DNA from: an uncultured Pseudomonadota bacterium
GTDB taxonomy: Bacteria > Myxococcota_A > UBA796 > UBA2385
Assembly: GCA_913044235.1 (NCBI GenBank)
Contig: CAJWOS010000007.1
Span: 1-38,906, forward strand
Direction of reading: 5' to 3'
Length of the DNA: 38,906 bases
Below the pieces are notes generated by a model. It was given only the letters and a program-made list of their open reading frames with translations, was not told the origin of the DNA and did not search any database. Both the position numbers and the translations under genes were made by a program. This document shows positions 17,368 to 24,561 of the stretch, piece by piece. Position 1 is the first letter of the stretch, and each line of letters begins with the position of its first letter.

Positions 17368-18498
17368 ATGACAACGCAGCCTCTTTCGGTCACCGTCCTG
17401 GTTGATCCATCCATTCAGCGCGGCGGGCGATTCATCGACCAGTTCGTGAGTGCAGACCCGGACAGCCGGGTCCTTGCGATCGTGCCGAAGCGTGGAAACC
17501 GCGGGGGACGTCGCCGCAAGCGACCGGGTGTCCTCCTCACCACCGAGCAGCTGGCACAGCTTGGTAGCGGCTGCTCGTGTTGCACGGTGCGCACCGACAT
17601 TCGAAGCAAGATCCGGCGAATTGCCGCAGAGAATTCGGCGGACCAAGTGGTCATCCAGATGGGTCCCAGCAGCGACCTGGTCACGCTGGCGAAGAGCTTC
17701 ACCGTGGCGGACCACAACGGCGTGAGCCTACTCGATGTGGCCCAGCTGCAGAGCATGGTGGTGGTGGTGGATGCCCAGACCGCGATGGAACAGCTTCAGT
17801 CGGGCGATGCGTGGGGTCTCCTTCAGCAGATTGGTATGGCCAACGTGGTTTGGGTCGACGGTGCTGCCAACATCGAGCCGGAGGCCGCGAGCAGCCTCGA
17901 GGAGCTGATCGCCACGGTCAATCCTGACGCTCAGATGGTTCGCGACAGCGAGCACGAGGTGAGCATTGAAGCCGTGCGTGCGCTTCACCCATTCGATCTC
18001 GACAGCGCACAGCGGCGGTCTACACCCGAGGGCCTGATCGACGGCCCTCCCACCGCTCCCGGCGCTACTGTGGCGCGGTACCTCTTCCAGGCCCGCAAGC
18101 CTTTTCATCCCGGTCGCCTGCACGCTTTCATGGGGCGTGGCAACCCGAGCGTATTGCTTGCGAGTGGCCTTTTCTGGGTGGCTTCGCGGTCCAACACGGT
18201 CGCCGCCCTCGATGTGTCCGGTAGCCGCTGGCAAAGTCGAACGGCAGGAGCGTGGTGGGCCAATGTGCCGGTTGCGCGCCGTCCAAAGAGCGCGCAGTTC
18301 CAATCGTATCTGTCTTCCATCTGGGACCCGACCTACGGAGACCGGCGCCAGTCGCTTGGATTCCTGGGCCTCGGGCTCGACACCGCAGCGCTGCAAAGCG
18401 ACCTGGATGCCTGCCTGCTGACCGATGCAGAGCTTGCTGATCAAGATGCCTGGGCGTCGTATCCGCATCCCTTCAGCTGGCCGGAGAAGACGGCATGA
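17368..18498 (+). CDS. COG0523/CobW-like protein with degenerate GTPase motifs but retained CxCC and CobW_C-like domain (candidate pseudo-GTPase)
   Basis: MTTQPLSVTVLVDPSIQRGGRFIDQF (P-loop position lacks GxxGxGKT) ... LGSGCSCCTVRTDIRSKI ... VVIQMGPSSDL ... VVWVDGAANI ... RYLFQARKPFHPGRLHAFM...SGLFWVASR...GDRRQSLGFLGLGLDTAALQSDLDACLLTDAELA. Confidence 0.85.
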   Translation: MTTQPLSVTVLVDPSIQRGGRFIDQFVSADPDSRVLAIVPKRGNRGGRRRKRPGVLLTTEQLAQLGSGCSCCTVRTDIRSKIRRIAAENSADQVVIQMGPSSDLVTLAKSFTVADHNGVSLLDVAQLQSMVVVVDAQTAMEQLQSGDAWGLLQQIGMANVVWVDGAANIEPEAASSLEELIATVNPDAQMVRDSEHEVSIEAVRALHPFDLDSAQRRSTPEGLIDGPPTAPGATVARYLFQARKPFHPGRLHAFMGRGNPSVLLASGLFWVASRSNTVAALDVSGSRWQSRTAGAWWANVPVARRPKSAQFQSYLSSIWDPTYGDRRQSLGFLGLGLDTAALQSDLDACLLTDAELADQDAWASYPHPFSWPEKTA

Positions 18499-18908
18499 AC
18501 ATCTTCTGGCTCGACCGATTCGGCTCCCTGGCCAGCATCGCATGTGCAGCGCATTGCATCATCATGGCGGCCCTTCCGTCGCTGGTTTCTGCGGTGGAGT
18601 TTGGGCACGGCGACCATGGACACCACGACGAGTATGCGCTCATCGAGTGGGTGTTCTTTGGGCTTGCATCTGTCTTGGCCATCGGCGCGGCGATCATCGG
18701 ATACCGGCGACACCAGACCTGGTGGGTGGCCGCCGGCTTCGTGGTGGGCTTGCCCATCCTGGTGGCCGGGCGGATGGGGGAAGCCTTTCACATGGAAGGC
18801 ATTGGCTTTGGCCTCACGGTGCTCGGCGGGGTGGTGCTGGCCGGTTCCCACATCATGAGCCTTCGGCGACACAAGGCGGTGGCCGATTCCTGCTGTGCCG
18901 AACCATGA
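18495..18908 (+). CDS. MerC-domain-like small membrane protein
   Basis: MNIFWLDRFGSLASIACAAHCIIMAALPSLVSAVEFGHGDHGHHDEYALIEW...(4 TMs)...; 'DRxGSLxSxxCAxHC' pattern; ATGA overlaps with both neighbours. Confidence 0.82.
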   Translation: MNIFWLDRFGSLASIACAAHCIIMAALPSLVSAVEFGHGDHGHHDEYALIEWVFFGLASVLAIGAAIIGYRRHQTWWVAAGFVVGLPILVAGRMGEAFHMEGIGFGLTVLGGVVLAGSHIMSLRRHKAVADSCCAEP

Positions 18909-19909
18909 GCACACCCGTGCCCGTCACGCTGGTCACCGGATTCCTGGGTGCCGGTAAGACCACACTGCTGAACCATCTCTTGCGCGCAGAGGCTGCGCGT
19001 CGATTTGTGATCATCGAAAATGAGTATGGCGACCTCGGGCTGGATGGAGACCTGCTCGGCACCGAGGGCGACCTGCTCTTCGAGCTGACCGATGGCTGTG
19101 TGTGTTGCTCCGTGCGCGACGACTTCCTCGAGGTTCTCGACGGGCTGGTCGAGCGGGCGGGTACGTTTGACCATGTGGTGATCGAGACCACAGGGCTCGC
19201 CAGCCCCGGTCCGGTGATGCGGGCCTTTGACCGTCCGTCCACCCGCGGCGTGCTTGAGCTGGCAGGCGTGGTGGCCGTGGTGGATGCCTCCCAGCTGGAA
19301 GAGTCTCTGGATGACTCAGACACTTGTGCGGAGCAGATCGCGTGTGCCGACTTGCTTGTGGTCAACAAGGTCGACCGGGTCTCCGAAGCCACGCTGGCGC
19401 GGACCCGACGCCGACTGGCAGATATGAACCCGCTGGCCACGGTGACCTGCACCACCCACGGAAAGGCCGATCCATCTGTGGTGCTCGCTGGATATGGCCG
19501 GGTGCTCAGCCATACCCATGATGCCCACTCTCACGCTCACCATGATCACGGCCACGGACACGACCACGGCGAACCGGAGCCATACGTAGACGATCACACC
19601 CACGACGAGCAGATTCAGTCCGTGAGTGTAGAAGCGGAAGGCGTGGTCGACATCGAAGCGCTCGACCTCTGGCTCGGGCAGATTGTTCGGCGTCGCGAGC
19701 GGCAGATGCTCCGCATGAAGGGAATCATCGCTACCGAAGGGGGCGGTCGATTCGTGTTCCACGCCGTGCGACGCACCATCGATGTGCGGCCTGTCGACGC
19801 CGAGAGTGGTCCGGCCAACATGAACCGTGTGGTGTTTATCGGGCGGAACCTCGAGCCCGACGCGTTGCGGGCAGGTTTTGCCGCCTGCATGGAAGCGCAA
19901 GCCACCTGA
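18905..19909 (+). CDS. COG0523 G3E-family GTPase / CobW-type metallochaperone with His-rich loop
   Basis: MSTPVPVTLVTGFLGAGKTTLLNHLLR...IENEYGDLGLD...LTDGCVCCSVRDDF...VIETTGLASPGPV...VVNKVDRV...HTHDAHSHAHHDHGHGHDHG; all GTPase motifs plus CxCC. Confidence 0.95.
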   Translation: MSTPVPVTLVTGFLGAGKTTLLNHLLRAEAARRFVIIENEYGDLGLDGDLLGTEGDLLFELTDGCVCCSVRDDFLEVLDGLVERAGTFDHVVIETTGLASPGPVMRAFDRPSTRGVLELAGVVAVVDASQLEESLDDSDTCAEQIACADLLVVNKVDRVSEATLARTRRRLADMNPLATVTCTTHGKADPSVVLAGYGRVLSHTHDAHSHAHHDHGHGHDHGEPEPYVDDHTHDEQIQSVSVEAEGVVDIEALDLWLGQIVRRRERQMLRMKGIIATEGGGRFVFHAVRRTIDVRPVDAESGPANMNRVVFIGRNLEPDALRAGFAACMEAQAT

Positions 19910-19933
19910 GCGGCGCGCATGGAGTCACAAGGG

Positions 19934-19980
19934 CGCCGGACCTTCCGCGCTCTGGCTTTCGGGCGTGGGAAGGACCGGCG
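19934..19980. terminator. Large hairpin at a convergent junction: CGCCGGACCTTCC-N21-GGAAGGACCGGCG (13-bp arms, one mismatch)
   Basis: Read directly; lies between stops at 19909(+) and 20022(-). Confidence 0.6.
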
Positions 19981-20021
19981 AGCGGTCGGGGCTGGTGCGC
20001 GCGGATGATGCCGCCTTCGAC

Positions 20022-20351
20022 TCAGCGCTTGATGGGTGTCGCGCCCGTCTCGCTGCGGATGATCATGCCGTCTTTCTTGGTGTAGACAGCGATCACCGAC
20101 TCACTGGTGCCATCGGCGAAGGACATCACCGAGTGCGCCACAAGGATGTCATCGTTTTCATAAATGCAGCGACGGCTGTGTTCCTGCACGGCATCGCTCG
20201 CCATGAACTGCCGCATCATTCCGATGGTTTGTTCCTTGTTCATCGAGGTGCCGCTCTGATGCCGAACGAACTCGAAATCGGGGTGGAGGATGTCGCTCCA
20301 TTCGTCTGGCTTGCGGGCTTCCATCGCATCGGCGATCTTCTGGTACAGCAT
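20022..20351 (-). CDS. SnoaL/NTF2-like protein
   Basis: MLYQKIADAMEARKPDEWSDILHPDFEFVRHQSGTSMNKEQTIGMMRQFMASDAVQEHSRRCIYENDDILVAHSVMSFADGTSESVIAVYTKKDGMIIRSETGATPIKR; NTF2-like layout. Confidence 0.78.
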   Translation of the reverse strand: MLYQKIADAMEARKPDEWSDILHPDFEFVRHQSGTSMNKEQTIGMMRQFMASDAVQEHSRRCIYENDDILVAHSVMSFADGTSESVIAVYTKKDGMIIRSETGATPIKR

Positions 20352-20461
20352 TCGGGGCTCCCGTGTGGTTGGGGGGCGCGCACGGTACCGCATGGGGGAG
20401 TCAAGAGGGGTGCACTTGCTGCCCACACGGATCGATGGGGCGTCGACTCTCCCCGGCCCGT

Positions 20462-21370
20462 CTAACTTCCGGCGGCTGTGACAATTCGAACGCCCACCGC
20501 CTCGAGCGGGTCTCGGAGCGCAGGAGCAACGGGCCCCGGCGCCACGAGCGCGGCTGGTCGGAACAGCTCACAGGCGCCCAGGGACGAAGCACCGAACGAC
20601 TCGAGATCGAGCGTGTCGGCAACATCCACCACGAGGATGTGTTCACGCAAGTTGATCGCAGAACCTGCGTTTCCGATGGCCACCAGTGCGGCGGCTTGCA
20701 CGGGGTTGTCCCCTGTCTCGGCCCGTCGGTCTCGAGCATGGCCCACGCATCGACCATTTTCATCGAACACGCCGGCCGTGGCATCCAGCGCGCGCAGGCG
20801 TGTGAGCAGAGCGGGTGCATTGAGATTCACGAGCAGGCGACTGGGCGGTATCTCGCCGATGTCGGCCGCCCAGTCCCAAGGATACGTGCGCGCGAAACGC
20901 TGCATCATGTCGACTGCCGGAGGATGGGTGAGCTCGACGATCTGCATGCCGGGTAGGGACTGGAGCAGGTCTTTGCGGCCACCGAACGACTCGGACTCCG
21001 CGATGACAAGGCGACGCAGTCCCAGCGTATGGAGGTGCATCAGGGTGCGCGTGCACATGATGCAGGGACTCAGTGTGGTGGCGAAGACCACTTCAGACCA
21101 GGGCACTGCGCGACAGTCGGCGATCTGGCGAATGGCCCCCGTCTCGCCGTGGTCGGTGGGGTAGCCGGGGCCGCTGTCTTCGGGAATGCGTCCGTTGACC
21201 CCCACGCAAATCACCCTTGAGCGGCCATCTGCGGCTCGAGCGACGGCAGCGCCTGCGATGGGAATGCGGCCGCATGCGCTCGATCGGGCGCCTGCATCCA
21301 GAGCCAGCTCCACAGCAGCGAGGCCAGCGGCTGCATGGTCACCGAGCGCGGCAAAGTCCTCGATGTGCAT
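20462..21370 (-). CDS. Cytosine/nucleoside deaminase-like protein with C-terminal second, apparently inactive, deaminase-like half
   Basis: MHIEDFAALGDHAAAGLAAVELA...GPGYPTDHGETGAIRQIADCRAVPWSEVVFATTLSPCIMCTRTLMHLHTLGLRRLVIAES...; HxE and PCxxC zinc motifs. The ORF-track start at 22255 is antisense to the next gene and rejected. Confidence 0.85.
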   Translation of the reverse strand: MHIEDFAALGDHAAAGLAAVELALDAGARSSACGRIPIAGAAVARAADGRSRVICVGVNGRIPEDSGPGYPTDHGETGAIRQIADCRAVPWSEVVFATTLSPCIMCTRTLMHLHTLGLRRLVIAESESFGGRKDLLQSLPGMQIVELTHPPAVDMMQRFARTYPWDWAADIGEIPPSRLLVNLNAPALLTRLRALDATAGVFDENGRCVGHARDRRAETGDNPVQAAALVAIGNAGSAINLREHILVVDVADTLDLESFGASSLGACELFRPAALVAPGPVAPALRDPLEAVGVRIVTAAGS

Positions 21371-21535
21371 GACACCTCCGATGGCAGAGTACCGCACAAT
21401 CGAAATGGGGATGTTGGGCCGAGGTCGAGGCGTGTCCTGCATACTGGTGGGAAAAGCTGTCCAAAAGCCCCAATATTGCGGAATGCAGTCGCAGCCCCTG
21501 GCGGTCCTTGCCACACTGGACATCCAGGAGTAGCC

Positions 21536-22648
21536 ATGCCTGAACACAAACCCCGCCCGTTGCAGCGCGATGGGCCCGACCGACGGTTGGATCTGCCCTC
21601 TCGACAGCAGACGGAGGATGATCTCGACTCGCTTCGCGGGAATGGGTTCCTGCAGGAGCAGCTGGCAAAGCGCCTGAACGGAGAGTGGGGGAATGGTGAT
21701 AGCCGTCTGGGGCGTGCACGAACGCAGCTCAACGACGACGACCTCACCACTGCAGACCGGGCACGCACCCTTTTGCGGTATCGAAACGGGCTGCTGCCAT
21801 CGCTGGATGCACGCTCGATGCTCCGGATGCGCGACAATGATTCGTCGATGCCGGTTTATGGGGGGGGAGACAACCCCGGCATGGTCCAGCCGCTGTACGA
21901 ACACCTCGGGCGCGATGGCGACCAACAGGCCATCATGGGGGATCTCTGCGACCGGATCCTGGCGCAGGATGCGTCGGAGCTGAACATCGAGGAGATCTGG
22001 GAAGGCACGCGCGACCGGGCACGGGATGGGGGAGACCTGGGGCGCTCCGGGGCCGACTCCGACCTTGCGGCGCTCCGAGCGATGGCCACACTGGCGAACT
22101 ACTACAAGATCGCGCGCGACGGCGACGGGCAGGCCCAGCTGCCAGAAGGGGTGTCGGAGGAGCTCTGGTCGCGCATCGACGCGGCGGGCACGGCACTCGC
22201 CACCAGCACATCGGCGGAGGCTTCGGTCATGTCGCGCGGGGTGGCTCCGAAGCACAACCCTGGGGAAGACTTCACCTCAGACCGCAACTTCCACTTCTTC
22301 TCGCACGCGTATCTGGCTGCCAGCTTGCAGCACGAGCATGGCGTGGCACCGGGGCGGGCGCAGGCCACGAGTGGGTTCATCGGCGCGCAATACGAGCTGT
22401 TGCCCAGCAGCTTTGGCGAGAACAGCGGCAACGCTGGCTTGAAGGACATTCTGGTAAATGCGGAGGGTGCAGCGTTCGGCAGCAGTCTCATGCGCGACGC
22501 CGGCACAGAGCTTCCAGCGATGTCGGATGGGCCTGCGCTCGAAGACCGAAGCTGGGAAGACTTAGGCGAGTTCGACGCCGAGACGCAGGCGCTCCTCGAC
22601 AAGGCCGGTGACCTGAGCGTGCAGGGGATCATCCGCAGCATCTGGTGA
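21536..22648 (+). CDS. Hypothetical protein with effector/polymorphic-cargo-like N-terminus
   Basis: MPEHKPRPLQRDGPDRRLDLPSRQQTEDDLDSLRGNGFLQEQLAKRLNGEW...NFHFFSHAYLAASLQHEHGVAPGRAQATSGFIGAQYELL...GLKDILVNAEGAAFGSSL... Confidence 0.78.
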   Translation: MPEHKPRPLQRDGPDRRLDLPSRQQTEDDLDSLRGNGFLQEQLAKRLNGEWGNGDSRLGRARTQLNDDDLTTADRARTLLRYRNGLLPSLDARSMLRMRDNDSSMPVYGGGDNPGMVQPLYEHLGRDGDQQAIMGDLCDRILAQDASELNIEEIWEGTRDRARDGGDLGRSGADSDLAALRAMATLANYYKIARDGDGQAQLPEGVSEELWSRIDAAGTALATSTSAEASVMSRGVAPKHNPGEDFTSDRNFHFFSHAYLAASLQHEHGVAPGRAQATSGFIGAQYELLPSSFGENSGNAGLKDILVNAEGAAFGSSLMRDAGTELPAMSDGPALEDRSWEDLGEFDAETQALLDKAGDLSVQGIIRSIW

Positions 22649-22661
22649 CCACTGCCCCGGC

Positions 22662-24416
22662 CTACTCGATGGTGAGTTGGTACGTGCCGGTGGCCGACTG
22701 GTAGCCTTCGACCCGCAGCACATAGGCGCCGCGTGGAAGGTCGAGGAAGATCTGTTCCTGGTCGGTGACCGAGTTACTCAGCCCGAGCTGCTCCCCTCGG
22801 GAGTTGAACAAGACGAGGTCCAGGTCTCCGCGGGCATGGGAGAAGAACAGGTCTGCGCGCAGCGTGCCTCCCGCCCAGTCCAACCGGAAGTAGTCCAGGT
22901 CGTTGCGGGTGATCTCCATCGCCTCGTCGAAGGGAACCGACACGAGTGCAGCCTCGGCCATGGTGTCGTTCGGCTCGTAGGCGCGCTCGGGGCTTCGCGT
23001 CTCGCTGGAGGTGTCATCTTCGCCTGTGGTGTCGTCGTCGCCAGTAGTGTCGCCCGACCCTGGCGCCCGGTCGTCGCCCGGTCCATCGCCTGGGTCGGAG
23101 CTTGCGCCCTCCAGTGTTGCAGGAGCGCCGTTGCGTACCCAGCGGGACACCCAGTCGAGCTCGTAGGCCACATCCGCTGCGACCCGAGGTGAGACTGTAT
23201 GGTCCCGGTTTTCGAGGTGAGACAGCGAGTGGAAATCGAAGCGCAGGTCGTTGAGCCGATGGCACGTGGCACAGGTGGTATTGGGCACGAAGACCTCGGT
23301 CGGGTCGGTCACCAGATCGGCCACGTTGTCGATCTGAGCGCTGCTTTCCACGATGGTTTCGTGCAGCTCGGCTGGCCCGCTCTCGAGCGCTTCGGTGACC
23401 GCCTCGGACTCGGTGGCCTGACCGGCCGCCTGGTCGCCGCCATAGTCGAGGAGGAGGCTGCCACTGGTGCGACTGTAGACCTCGAGGCTGTTTCGCTCCA
23501 GCGTGCGGCCGTCGGAGAGAAACTGGATGAAGATCCAGGTGTCGTCGCCTGCGGGGTTTCGGCCTTCGGGTAGTGAGAAAGCGGTCATCTCGCGCAGGTC
23601 GTAGGGGCCTGCGTAGTCGTCGAGGAAAGCCACGAACTTGTCCACGAAGACTTCGGCCTCCGCGTCGGACCCCATCAGCTCAGGCCGCATGTCGATGCCC
23701 TGGAAGAGCGCGTCTTCGAGGGAAGGGTCACGGAGGGCAGCGAGGTCCTGCAGCAGCGCGTAGGTGGTGTCGTCTCGGCTTGCGTCAAATGCGTCGAGTG
23801 TGGTGCTGGGCAGCTCGGAGATGCGTCGCCCTCGGTCGAGGTGGTCGGTCACGGCCGTGCGTGCATGGGCACTGGTGCGGTTGCCGGCGCGGTCCCGGGG
23901 CTGCACGGGGTACAGGGCATGGATGGCCCGATCGTCGGCGTAGGCATCGAACGGCACTCCCCAGAGGTTCACGCCGGATGCCACAGGCTGCCAGACGAGG
24001 CGAACGATGGGCCAGCAGACCGAGGCAGGGGCGAGGGCGGGGGAACGCGCCACGGGCGCACAAGGAACCACGCGAGCCGAGACGAGTCGCCAGTCTTCGT
24101 AGATGCTCTCTCCGCCGATGGCATCCTCAGCGAAGGTGCCATCGAAGCCGGCTCCAACCGTGTTCACCCAGCTGGAAGACAGCAGCGTGGAGCCGCGGGG
24201 CGTTGTTGTGGAGGCACGGATGTAGGGGTCGGCCTCGAGAGGAAACAGAATGGCGAGATCGCGCTCGGCCGGAAAGGCACCGCCCCCACTCACAAACTGA
24301 ACGTTGTCGAGTGTGGATCCTTCTCCCGTGTCGCCATTGTGGAGCACGAGCGGCGAGGGCTCGCACCCCGCAACGGCTGTGGCAACCAGGAGGAGCGGGA
24401 TCGGATTCGGGCGCAT
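22662..24416 (-). CDS. Large lipoprotein with single CxxCH motif and C-terminal pre-peptidase (PPC)-like domain
   Basis: MRPNPIPLLLVATAVAGCEPSPLV...; FVPNTTCATCHRLNDLRFDFHSLSH; C-term YEPNDTMAEAALVSVPFDEAMEITRNDLDYFRLDWAGGTLRADLFFSHARGDLDLVLFNSRGEQL...YVLRVEGYQSATGTYQLTIE. Confidence 0.85.
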   Translation of the reverse strand: MRPNPIPLLLVATAVAGCEPSPLVLHNGDTGEGSTLDNVQFVSGGGAFPAERDLAILFPLEADPYIRASTTTPRGSTLLSSSWVNTVGAGFDGTFAEDAIGGESIYEDWRLVSARVVPCAPVARSPALAPASVCWPIVRLVWQPVASGVNLWGVPFDAYADDRAIHALYPVQPRDRAGNRTSAHARTAVTDHLDRGRRISELPSTTLDAFDASRDDTTYALLQDLAALRDPSLEDALFQGIDMRPELMGSDAEAEVFVDKFVAFLDDYAGPYDLREMTAFSLPEGRNPAGDDTWIFIQFLSDGRTLERNSLEVYSRTSGSLLLDYGGDQAAGQATESEAVTEALESGPAELHETIVESSAQIDNVADLVTDPTEVFVPNTTCATCHRLNDLRFDFHSLSHLENRDHTVSPRVAADVAYELDWVSRWVRNGAPATLEGASSDPGDGPGDDRAPGSGDTTGDDDTTGEDDTSSETRSPERAYEPNDTMAEAALVSVPFDEAMEITRNDLDYFRLDWAGGTLRADLFFSHARGDLDLVLFNSRGEQLGLSNSVTDQEQIFLDLPRGAYVLRVEGYQSATGTYQLTIE

Positions 24417-24561
24417 GGGAGACCTCGGCACCAAGCGGTGGCGGTGTCCGTATAACGGACGTTCGGTATCGCAAAGGGTTTCACAAGTCCGTTTCACGTC
24501 CCCCGGCACATCTGGTCCCATGAGCAGACCGAATTACCGCGAACGAAACCGCGAGGTCTTC

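Noticed and set aside
21371-22255. N-terminal half of ORF 20462-22255 as a deaminase extension
   Set aside because: Antisense to the 21536-22648 CDS; deaminase has a natural ATG at 21370.
23573-24523. 316-aa Arg-rich plus ORF
   Set aside because: Antisense of the CxxCH/PPC lipoprotein, composition typical of shadow ORFs.
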